Part shown: positions 1-7,077 of the stretch, piece after piece
Position numbering within the stretch: the stretch's first letter is position 1
Layout: each line of letters opens with the position of its first letter
Origin: UKL13-2 sp038206765
Lineage (GTDB): Bacteria > Pseudomonadota > Gammaproteobacteria > Burkholderiales > Usitatibacteraceae
Assembly (NCBI GenBank): GCA_038206765.1
Contig: JBBRAM010000010.1
Span: 1 to 64,000, forward strand
Direction: 5' to 3'
Length of the DNA: 64,000 nt
Notes under the pieces: model-generated
Databases searched by the model: none
What the model saw: only the letters and a program-made list of their open reading frames with translations
Told to the model about the DNA's origin: nothing
Program-made: the position numbers and the translations under genes

Positions 1-105
1 TTACGCAATATTGCTAAACGCTGGACAATGCCAATACAGAACTGGAAACAAGCCATGAGTCAGCTTATGATTCGTTTCGAAGACCGTTTTAACCCCGCCC
101 AGTAA
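1..105 (+). CDS. IS256-family transposase, C-terminal fragment (cut by window edge)
   Basis: The first 34 codons are open from base 1 to the TAA at 103-105. They encode the typical C-terminal tail of mutator/IS256-type transposases: a KRWTMPIQNWKQAM block followed by a FEDRF stretch. The catalytic DDE domain lies left of the window. The stop codon is followed within a few bases by the element's terminal repeat, as usual in this family. The fragment marks an insertion sequence next to the 3' end of the arsenic operon. Whether the full element is intact cannot be told from here. Confidence 0.85.
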   Translation, partial: LRNIAKRWTMPIQNWKQAMSQLMIRFEDRFNPAQ

Positions 106-107
106 AA

Positions 108-136
108 TTGATTTACACAAAATTCGGGACACCCTC
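108..136 (+). repeat. Terminal inverted repeat of the IS256-family element
   Basis: Read on the minus strand this stretch starts GAGGGTGTCCCGAATTTTG and continues with TGTAAATC, which resembles known IS256-family ends (GRGNCTGTCC...TTTTGTGTAAA). It directly follows the transposase stop codon. The IS boundary is therefore at about 136, only about 18 bp from the stop codon of the aquaporin gene. The other end and the target duplication are outside the window. Confidence 0.75.
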
Positions 137-154
137 TTCTAATAAGCAGCAGGA

Positions 155-823
155 CTACACCTTCCCGTCGCGACCAAACACCAACCGCGTCACCATCAAT
201 GCCGCTAGCAGCGCTGCCAACTGTGCCGCAATAAACATTGGCGTATCAGTTGGCTTAATGCCCGCAAAGGTGTCCGTTCCGGACCGCGCTAACGTCACAA
301 CAGGATTAGCAAACGAAGTCGATGCCGTAAACCAGTACGCCGCGGTGATATACGCACCAACCGCATAAGGCACTGCCTCTTTGCGGTGCCTCGCTACACC
401 CGCAATGACTACCAGCAAACCAAAAGTTGCGACAAATTCCGAGAACCATTGCGCGCCACCTGTACGAATCTTAGTCGACGCTTGAAAAATTTCTACTGCA
501 AACATCACATGAGCGCTCCACACGCCGATGAACGCACCCGTTAGTTGCGCTGCAACATAGGCAGGCACCAATCGCCAGGGCATGGCACCATTGGCAGCAC
601 TCATCAACGACACGACCGGATTGAACTCCGATGAAATCGCGCCAAAAGTTAAGATCAACGCCACTAAGCCGGTTCCTGTGGCAATAGTGTTGGCCAGAAG
701 TGCGATAGCTATATTACCGCCCGATAGTCGTTCGGCCATGATGCCGGAACCAACGACGATGGCTAACAAAAATGCTGTACCTAGCGCTTCTGCGGTAAGA
801 CGTCGCGTGAGTGATGGTGACAC
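155..823 (-). CDS. MIP/aquaporin-family channel of the arsenic operon (AqpS-like)
   Basis: 222-residue membrane channel of the major intrinsic protein family with about six hydrophobic segments. The two half-helix motifs, normally NPA, are both NPV here (residues 68-70 and 173-175), each in a recognisable context (SSEFNPVVSL and FANPVVTLAR). It starts with GTG, and that codon overlaps the arsC stop by one base (TAGTG), so translation is probably coupled. Aquaglyceroporins of the AqpS type in ars operons are known to let arsenite, or methylated arsenicals, leave the cell down their gradient after arsenate reduction. No ArsB or Acr3 pump is seen in the window, so this channel probably provides the exit route. 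Substrate is inferred from context only. Confidence 0.82.
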   Translation of the reverse strand: MSPSLTRRLTAEALGTAFLLAIVVGSGIMAERLSGGNIAIALLANTIATGTGLVALILTFGAISSEFNPVVSLMSAANGAMPWRLVPAYVAAQLTGAFIGVWSAHVMFAVEIFQASTKIRTGGAQWFSEFVATFGLLVVIAGVARHRKEAVPYAVGAYITAAYWFTASTSFANPVVTLARSGTDTFAGIKPTDTPMFIAAQLAALLAALMVTRLVFGRDGKV

Positions 824-1434
824 TAGGCCGCCGGCTTGATGATATTGCTGGCAGTATGATCGACTTCATCATTGGCCGTATCATTAACCACACCACCGCT
901 CACATCACCACCCATGTTGCCGCACATATCAACCGAGACAGCGGCGCGGTGGATGCGTTTTAATTCATTCGCGAGTGCCAAATGTTCCAGTTTATCGATG
1001 GGCAGATTTACTAAAAACTCAATACGGCGCTTGATTGCGATGTAAACCTGCTCAAATGCGGCAAGTTTTGTATCGTGATCACCTTCTGTCTCGGACGGAT
1101 CGGGGAAACCCCAGTGCGACGTTGCCGGATGTCCAAGCCATACTGGGCACGCCTCGCCAGCGGCGTTATCGCAAACGGTAATGATGATGTCCATGTGCGG
1201 TGCGCCGGGTTTGGCGAAATCGTCCCATGATTTACTCTTGAATTGTTCACGTGCAAAACCAAGCTTTTCGACCACTGCAAGCGCAAACGGATTGGGGGAC
1301 GCCTTTGGTTGGCTGCCAGCGCTGAACGCTTGGAATTTGCCTTCCCCCAACTTGTTTAAGAGCGCTTCGGCCATGACTGAACGCGCTGAATTGTGAGTGC
1401 AGAGGAAAAGGACGTTAAAAATGCGCTTAGCCAT
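823..1434 (-). CDS. arsC: Arsenate reductase, low-molecular-weight phosphatase fold
   Basis: Cytoplasmic enzyme reducing arsenate to arsenite. The N-terminus has the CX5R anion loop CTHNSARS (Cys12 to Arg18). Likely redox partner cysteines are Cys88 and Cys96 in the VCDNAAGEACPVW block, as in the LMW-phosphatase ArsC class. The family usually ends near residue 140-165. This protein is 203 residues long, with a tail after about residue 170 rich in Gly, Asn and Asp that contains one more Cys (DMCGNMGGD). The gene overlaps arsR by 8 bases upstream and the channel gene by one base downstream, so the three form one operon on the minus strand. Confidence 0.92.
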   Translation of the reverse strand: MAKRIFNVLFLCTHNSARSVMAEALLNKLGEGKFQAFSAGSQPKASPNPFALAVVEKLGFAREQFKSKSWDDFAKPGAPHMDIIITVCDNAAGEACPVWLGHPATSHWGFPDPSETEGDHDTKLAAFEQVYIAIKRRIEFLVNLPIDKLEHLALANELKRIHRAAVSVDMCGNMGGDVSGGVVNDTANDEVDHTASNIIKPAA

Positions 1435-1807
1435 TGCGATTTCCCTTCGGTTTTACTGTTTTCGAAATAAACTCAACCGTCGTTTGTGGTGTCGCCGTCA
1501 CGCGTGATGAGAGGGCGCAATTCGCCCCAGCGCAACAGTTTTTGGTTAAATAATCGATTAGCCCTGTCATCGAAGGAAAATTGACCGAATAGACAATCGA
1601 GCGCCCATTTGGTGTGGCGACGGTTAGTCCGGCATTGGTGAGCTCTTTTAAATGGAATGAGAGCGTGGCGTTGGCAAGATTGAGTCTTTCAGCAATGACG
1701 CCAACAGTTAATCCTCCCGGAGCCGCCTCAACCAACAAGCGATAGATGGCGAGCCGCGTTTCTTGGGCTAGCGCGCCTAGGGCGCTGATAACATTTTTAG
1801 TTTCCAT
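1427..1807 (-). CDS. arsR: ArsR-family arsenic-responsive repressor
   Basis: 126-residue winged-helix repressor. The DNA-recognition part is at about residues 33-60 (TVGVIAERLNLANATLSFHL). It lacks the classical ELCVCDL arsenic site in the DNA-binding helix. Instead it has Cys91, Cys92 and Cys97 near the C-terminus (KNCCAGANC). This matches the atypical arrangement known from Acidithiobacillus ferrooxidans ArsR, where a Cys-Cys-Cys site at the C-terminus binds As(III). First gene of the arsR-arsC-channel operon. The promoter places the transcription start at or next to the ATG, and no Shine-Dalgarno sequence is seen, so the mRNA is probably leaderless. Confidence 0.9.
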   Translation of the reverse strand: METKNVISALGALAQETRLAIYRLLVEAAPGGLTVGVIAERLNLANATLSFHLKELTNAGLTVATPNGRSIVYSVNFPSMTGLIDYLTKNCCAGANCALSSRVTATPQTTVEFISKTVKPKGNRNG

Positions 1808-1844
1808 ATTTCTAATAATATCGAAATATAAAACAAGTTGTCAA
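1806..1844 (-). promoter_or_regulatory. arsR promoter with palindromic operator
   Basis: On the minus strand a perfect -35 TTGACA (1844-1839) is followed after 18 bp by a -10 TATTAT (1820-1815). The expected start point, about 7 bases on, is at 1808-1807, the A of the arsR ATG. An inverted repeat ATATTTC-N10-GAAATAT (1806-1812 and 1823-1829) covers the -10 box and touches the start codon. It is a good candidate for the ArsR operator, since repressor bound there would block polymerase directly. Boxes are read by eye; the start point is inferred. Confidence 0.7.
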
Positions 1845-1991
1845 GCCCTCACCAAATTTTTCTTCGTTCAATAATTCTAAACTTCTGCACATACCGAAAC
1901 GTGTTTGGAGCGTCGGTTTTACTAAAATAGTGCCTTACAAACACAGCCGCAATGCAGCCGCAACACACCCGTAATGCAGCCCAGCTCGCTG

Positions 1992-1997
1992 TATAAT
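1992..1997 (+). promoter_or_regulatory. Candidate -10 box of hflX
   Basis: A consensus TATAAT lies 35 bases before the hflX GTG start. No good -35 hexamer is seen at the right distance, so this is only a candidate promoter, in the 224-bp region between divergent arsR and hflX. Confidence 0.45.
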
Positions 1998-2031
1998 TCA
2001 ACGCCACACAACCAACCGAAAAGAATCGCCC

Positions 2032-3450
2032 GTGCAAAAAGAGCCCGCATCAGCAACAGAACAAATAATGAAGTTCGCAGTCGTGGCGGCGGTGCAGCTT
2101 CCGAGTGTTAGCGATGTTGAATTTGAGTCGTCGCTGATCGAGCTTCGAGAACTAGCTAAAACCTTGGGCTATAAAGTCGTCCGTACTTTCACGCAAAAGC
2201 GCGCGGGCTTTGATTCGGTGGCTTATCTGGGCAAAGGTAAGCTCAAGGAAATTCGCCGCTATGTCGGCAATCAGCCGGATGCCGACGATGAAAATAGCAA
2301 AGTTGATGTATCGGATGCTGAGGACGATGCATCAGCGGATCGGGCCACTGAAGAAATCGATGCGCTGCTGATCGATCATGAGATTTCGCCATCCCAAGCG
2401 CGCAATCTTGAAAACGAAATCGGTTGCGAGGTGATGGATCGCACCATGGTGATCCTCGAAATTTTCCATCGCAACGCCCGCTCACGCGCGGCACGGGCAC
2501 AAGTCGAGATTGCCAGACTTGGCTACATGGCGCCACGGCTGCGCGAGATGGCCAAGCTGGTCGGACCGCAGGGGCGCCAGCGCAGCGGCACCGGCGGGCG
2601 CGGCTCGGGCGAATCGCATACTGAACTAGATAAACGCAAACTGCGCGACCGTATCGCCGAACTCAACCAAGAAATCATCGCGATGGAAGCCGAGCGCAAA
2701 ACCCAGCGCGCCCGTCGGCAAGAGAGCCAAGGCTTAAACCATGTTGCCATCGTTGGCTACACCAATGCCGGCAAATCCACACTGATGCGTGCCTTAACCG
2801 GCAGCGAGGTGTTGGTCGCCAACAAACTCTTCGCCACGCTCGATACGACCGTGCGTGCACTGCATCCCGAAACGGTGCCACGCATCCTGATTAGCGATAC
2901 CGTCGGCTTTATCAAAAATCTTCCGCACGGGCTGGTCGCGTCGTTCAAATCGACGTTGGATGAAGCACTCGATGCATCGCTGTTGCTGCATGTGATCGAC
3001 GCGAGTGACCCGGGCTTTGAGCGACAATTGCAAGTCACCGATGAAGTCCTGGCCGAGATCGAAGCCGATGCCGTGCCGAAACTTCGTGTGTTTAATAAAA
3101 TTGATCATGTTCGTCATGAAAACGACGATAAAGCCACTGCCGCGAACAAAGCCGCGCAAGACGAGCATGAAGCCATTCTGCGTGCCAAGTATCCGGGTTG
3201 TGTCGTCATGAGCGCCTATCGCCCTGAAGATATCGTTGCCCTGCACCAACACATCGTGTCATTTTTCCAGCAAGATTTAATCGAGGCCGAACTTTTTTTA
3301 CCTTGGTCGCAGCAACAACTGCGCGGGAATATTTTTGCGAACTGCGAAGTGACCGGTGAACGCGCCGAGGCTGAAGGTGCGTACTTTAGTGTGCGCGGAG
3401 CGGCCACCACGGTCGCGGGATTGCGAGATCAAATTGAGTTGACGGCTTAA
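2032..3450 (+). CDS. hflX: Ribosome-associated GTPase HflX
   Basis: 472-residue translational GTPase of the Obg/HflX group; HflX binds 50S/70S ribosomes and splits stalled ribosomes under stress. Seen: the N-terminal HflX domain (LGKGKLKEI, RDRTMVIL-like MDRTMVILEIF), a glycine/arginine-rich loop near residues 180-195, a coiled segment, then the G domain with G1 GYTNAGKST (242-250), G3 DTVGF (289-293) and G4 NKID (355-358). A very acidic insert lies at about residues 80-105 (DADDENSKVDVSDAEDDASAD). The start is given as GTG at 2032; an in-frame ATG at 2068 is the alternative. hfq, a common neighbour elsewhere, is not next to it. Confidence 0.95.
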   Translation: MQKEPASATEQIMKFAVVAAVQLPSVSDVEFESSLIELRELAKTLGYKVVRTFTQKRAGFDSVAYLGKGKLKEIRRYVGNQPDADDENSKVDVSDAEDDASADRATEEIDALLIDHEISPSQARNLENEIGCEVMDRTMVILEIFHRNARSRAARAQVEIARLGYMAPRLREMAKLVGPQGRQRSGTGGRGSGESHTELDKRKLRDRIAELNQEIIAMEAERKTQRARRQESQGLNHVAIVGYTNAGKSTLMRALTGSEVLVANKLFATLDTTVRALHPETVPRILISDTVGFIKNLPHGLVASFKSTLDEALDASLLLHVIDASDPGFERQLQVTDEVLAEIEADAVPKLRVFNKIDHVRHENDDKATAANKAAQDEHEAILRAKYPGCVVMSAYRPEDIVALHQHIVSFFQQDLIEAELFLPWSQQQLRGNIFANCEVTGERAEAEGAYFSVRGAATTVAGLRDQIELTA

Positions 3451-3686
3451 GGTTTAGCGGCGATATTTACCATGTAGATGTGTGAAGCCCTAGTTCTGGT
3501 GCGGCGGTCCGAGGAGGTCGCCACATTCAATGGTGGGGCAATTGGAAGGATCTAAGCACATCCATCTTCATGGATTACACGAATACGTTTTTGCGGGGTC
3601 GATTGAATATCATCCAGTGCAACCGTGACAACGTTACCCTTCAGACAAGTCATCAACCTACAGCCTCCCCCAAAAACGAGGAACAC

Positions 3687-5069
3687 ATGCAAATCAGCTT
3701 TCGCTCTGTATCAACATATGCGGTATCGAAATATGCGTTGTTGGCATACACAGCCGCTGCACTGGCTGCGCTTAGCCTGCAATCGATCGCTGCCCCGCTT
3801 TCGCCGCTTGAACAGACAATGGTGGATTCGATTAAGGCGCGATCACCAGCGGCATTGCAGTTGCTTGAGCGAGCCGTCAATATCAATAGCGGCACGATGA
3901 ACCACGATGGCGTGCGCGAGGTGGGCAAGCTCTTTCGCGCAGAGCTCGATGAACTTGGCTTCGTCACCAAATGGGTAGAGATGCCGGTCGCCATGCAGCG
4001 TGCGGGGCATCTTGTTGCCACACATCAGCCCAAGGGTACTGCGCAAGGTAAGCAGCGGGTTAGTCAACAACGTAAACGGCTGCTGTTGATTGGTCACCTC
4101 GACACCGTCTTTGAAAAAGACAGCGCCGTCACACCTTGGAAGCCGGATCTGAGCGGTAAGCGCATTGCGGGGCAAGGGGTGTCGGACATGAAGGGTGGCA
4201 ATGTCGTTATGATCGAAGCGTTGCGCGCGATGAAGGCTGCGGGCACGTTGGACGATGCCACAATCTCGGTGATCTTTACGGGCGACGAGGAGCGTGCAGG
4301 CGAGCCGATCGCCACCTCGCGGGCGGATATGCTAGCGCTAGCATCGCAAAGTGATGTGGCGCTCGCATTTGAAGGCATGCTCCGCGATGTCAACGGGACT
4401 GAATTCGTGTCGATTGCCCGTCGTGCTTCTGGCGGCTGGACACTTGATGTGACAGGCCGACAGGGACATTCAGCGGGTGTGTTCGGCCCGCTTTCCGGCT
4501 ATGGTGCGGGCTATGAAATGTCACGTATTGTCAATGCGTTTCGCGAGCAGATATCTGAGCCTGACCTTACTTTCAGTGTGGGCCTGATGCTAGCGGGAAC
4601 AGAAATTGAACATGATGAATTGAATTCAAAAGGCAATGCATTTGGCAAGCGCAATGTAATCCCGCCGAAGGCGATGGCGGCGGGCGACATTCGCTATCTC
4701 ACCCATGCGCAGCGCGACCGCGTGCGGTCGAAGATGCAGGAAATCGTGGCGCAGAACTTAAATGGCACCAGCGCCACCATCCGGTTCACTGAATCGTACC
4801 CGCCGATGTCGCCGACTGACGGAAATATGGCCATCTACAAAATCTACGCGCAGGCCAGTGAAGACGCGGGGCTTGGAAAAATAGAACTCACCGCGCCCAG
4901 CACACGCGGCGCGGGTGATATCCAGTTTGTCGCACCGATGCTCGATTGCCTCGATGGGCTGGGCGCCGTAGGAGGCGCTGCGCATTCGCCGGGCGAATAT
5001 TTGAATCCAGAGTCAATTGAGCGCAACGCGATTCGCGCTGCACTGCTGATGGTTCGGCTGACCAGATAA
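3687..5069 (+). CDS. Exported M20-family zinc metallopeptidase (carboxypeptidase G2-like)
   Basis: 460-residue peptidase with a signal peptide (hydrophobic residues about 15-35, cleavage near SIAAP), so it probably acts in the periplasm. The two-zinc site is readable: HLD (His137, Asp139), DMKGG (Asp167), catalytic GDEE (Glu201, Glu202) and a late histidine in GGAAHSPGE (about 433). The dimerisation-domain histidine is in RQGHSAG. Family members remove C-terminal glutamate or other residues from peptides or folates; the substrate here is unknown. The ATG at 3687 was chosen because GAGGA (3678-3682) precedes it and the signal peptide begins there. The frame is open back to 3570, but that part looks non-coding. 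Confidence 0.88.
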   Translation: MQISFRSVSTYAVSKYALLAYTAAALAALSLQSIAAPLSPLEQTMVDSIKARSPAALQLLERAVNINSGTMNHDGVREVGKLFRAELDELGFVTKWVEMPVAMQRAGHLVATHQPKGTAQGKQRVSQQRKRLLLIGHLDTVFEKDSAVTPWKPDLSGKRIAGQGVSDMKGGNVVMIEALRAMKAAGTLDDATISVIFTGDEERAGEPIATSRADMLALASQSDVALAFEGMLRDVNGTEFVSIARRASGGWTLDVTGRQGHSAGVFGPLSGYGAGYEMSRIVNAFREQISEPDLTFSVGLMLAGTEIEHDELNSKGNAFGKRNVIPPKAMAAGDIRYLTHAQRDRVRSKMQEIVAQNLNGTSATIRFTESYPPMSPTDGNMAIYKIYAQASEDAGLGKIELTAPSTRGAGDIQFVAPMLDCLDGLGAVGGAAHSPGEYLNPESIERNAIRAALLMVRLTR

Positions 5070-5136
5070 CGGCTTACGAAACTAGAAGCGAACAAAAAAA
5101 CGAAGGGCAGTTATTGATTGATGCCTGATCGCTCAG

Positions 5137-6105
5137 CTATTTTTTGATGCTGCGCCGCGCTACATCCAACGCGTCGCAAACCTCTGCCACACCATCGATA
5201 AATCGCGGCCCTTGGCGCAAAATGTAATCGGCGTCGATACCGTAGATCTGTTTGTCCTTCGCCGCTTGGATGCCTTCGTAGCTACTTCTTCTTGCCTCTA
5301 CCTTGTCCGATTGTTTCGCCGACTTTGGATACAAAATCACCTGCGGCTGCATCGCGACCATGGCTTCTCGCGATGGCGTAAACACGAGGCTAGGCGCGGC
5401 TTTCCAAATGTTTTCACCGCCGCACAAAGTGATCGCCTCACTGATGGCATGATCGCCATTGATGGTCATCAACGGCAATTCGCCCAATTCAAAAAAGACG
5501 GAAATTTTGGGCTTGGCGGCGTTGGCTTTTTGCAAAATCTGTGAGCGTGTTTCAAACTGACTAGCTACTCTTCCGGCGACTTCGGCGCTGCCCGCGAGTT
5601 TCCCAATATCGCGCAGCACACGCGGTACATCGGCCATTTTTACGACTTCCGCCGCGTAAATCGGGATACCCAAATCCCGTAGGCGTTGCAAATCCTTTTC
5701 GCGATTCCCGCTCTTCCATGCAAGGACTAAATCCGGTTTGAGTGTCAGCAATAATTCAAACGACACACCGCTAAAATCGGCGACTTGCGGAAGCTTTTTA
5801 GCCTCGGGTGGGAAATCACTGTAGCTAGAGACGGCAACTAATTTCGATCCGGCGCCAGCGGCGTACGCGAGCTCGGTGAGTGAGGGTGCGAGGGCGATGA
5901 TGCGCTTGGCGGGCGATGCCAGGATGATGGTTTTGCCGGCATCATCCCGAACTGAAACAGACGCAGAAACAGGCTGAGAAACTGACGCAGAAACGGGCAC
6001 AACAACACTAGTACTGGCGGGCACCTCCAGCACATTTAGGCTCAAAAACGCTGCTAGTGCTAGTGTTTTGCAGCTTACTCCTATGAGATGGCCACGACTA
6101 ATCAA
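5137..6105 (-). CDS. Periplasmic binding protein of an ABC transporter, BtuF/TroA-like helical-backbone type
   Basis: 322-residue exported protein. After a signal peptide and a short Val/Ser/Pro repeat (about residues 34-50) comes the class III binding-protein fold: RIIALAPSLTELAYAAGAGSKLV, a VSSYSDFPPEAKKLPQV block, ELLLTLKPDLVLAW, and a C-terminal half with GGENIW. This family binds vitamin B12, haem or ferric siderophores; vitamin B12 (BtuF-like) is the closest by eye, but the ligand is not settled. Its ATG overlaps the stop of the upstream DAHP synthase (ATGA), so it is in the aroG operon although its role there is unclear. No permease or ATPase gene is nearby. Confidence 0.82.
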   Translation of the reverse strand: MISRGHLIGVSCKTLALAAFLSLNVLEVPASTSVVVPVSASVSQPVSASVSVRDDAGKTIILASPAKRIIALAPSLTELAYAAGAGSKLVAVSSYSDFPPEAKKLPQVADFSGVSFELLLTLKPDLVLAWKSGNREKDLQRLRDLGIPIYAAEVVKMADVPRVLRDIGKLAGSAEVAGRVASQFETRSQILQKANAAKPKISVFFELGELPLMTINGDHAISEAITLCGGENIWKAAPSLVFTPSREAMVAMQPQVILYPKSAKQSDKVEARRSSYEGIQAAKDKQIYGIDADYILRQGPRFIDGVAEVCDALDVARRSIKK

Positions 6106-7034
6106 TGCCTGCCCTTTATTTTTTCTGCCGCTTGACCCGCTAACTTCTTAGCCAACGCCAACCGCTTCAGATAGGCCTCCCGCGCAATGGCGACATCTTC
6201 CAAAAAGTAAGGCAGTTCTTCTAACGTAATCGCCTGCGCCGCATCGACCAGCGCCTTTTTCGGCACGGGATGCATATCGACGAGCAGCATGTTTGCGCCC
6301 GCAATCACGCCCTGCACAGCGACGTGAAAAATATCCAAAATACCATCCGGCGAAGCACCACGTGCGCCAACAGAATGGGAAGGGTCCACGCAGACGGGCA
6401 TGCGGGTTAAGCGATGCACCACGGGCACGTGACCGAAATCGACCAAATTGCGGTGTGGATCGCCAAAATTTGTTTTCATGCCACGCAGACCGAAAACGAT
6501 TTTTGTATTGCCTTCAGATGCGCAATATTCAGCTGCCATCAGGGATTCATCGAGCGTAATACCAAAACCGCGTTTGAGCAAAATCGGGTATTCATGTTGT
6601 CGCCCAACCGCTTTGAGTAGCTCAAAATTTTGCGTGTTACGGGTGCCGATTTGCAACATCGCGCCGGTCGCATTGCCGCTTTGGCGCATGGCTTCGTTGA
6701 TCTCATCTACATGCGATTCGCGCGTGACTTCCATCGAAATCACTTTGATGCCGTATTTGCCCGCCAGCTCAAAAACCCATGGCAGGCACCCAGCACCCAT
6801 GCCCTGAAACGAATAAGGGCTGGAACGGGGCTTATACGCACCCATACGAGCGCAAACTTGGCCGTGCTCTTTTAAACACGCAAAAGTTTGCTCGACGTAT
6901 TCCCTAGTATCAACCGCGTTCAATCCAGCGAAAGTATGGAGGTTATCCTGACTAAAGGTCACACCGTTATAGCTGAACGATGTGTTGTGCTCGGACGCCT
7001 GATGACGGCCGAGGATTCTGAGTTCAATTGCCAT
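6102..7034 (-). CDS. Second DAHP synthase, type I beta / KDO8P-synthase-like
   Basis: 310-residue TIM-barrel aldolase condensing phosphoenolpyruvate with erythrose 4-phosphate (first step of the shikimate pathway). Signature segments are ARMGAYKPRSSPYSFQGMG (about 62-80), LLKRGFG, GLRGM and the metal-binding CVDPSHSVG. It lacks the FGL/ACT regulatory domain found in some type I beta enzymes. It lies 43 bases downstream of aroG, which encodes an unrelated-subtype DAHP synthase, so two isozymes are probably co-transcribed. A different sugar-phosphate acceptor cannot be excluded from sequence alone. Its stop overlaps the next gene's start by 4 bases. Confidence 0.85.
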   Translation of the reverse strand: MAIELRILGRHQASEHNTSFSYNGVTFSQDNLHTFAGLNAVDTREYVEQTFACLKEHGQVCARMGAYKPRSSPYSFQGMGAGCLPWVFELAGKYGIKVISMEVTRESHVDEINEAMRQSGNATGAMLQIGTRNTQNFELLKAVGRQHEYPILLKRGFGITLDESLMAAEYCASEGNTKIVFGLRGMKTNFGDPHRNLVDFGHVPVVHRLTRMPVCVDPSHSVGARGASPDGILDIFHVAVQGVIAGANMLLVDMHPVPKKALVDAAQAITLEELPYFLEDVAIAREAYLKRLALAKKLAGQAAEKIKGRH

Positions 7035-7077
7035 GATTCTTCGCTCTTTTTTTCGTGGTTCGTTATTTTTGCTGTTG

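Noticed and set aside
3570..3686. N-terminal extension of the M20 peptidase from the first in-frame start
   Set aside because: No ribosome-binding site and non-protein-like text; a clear signal peptide with GAGGA upstream starts at 3687.
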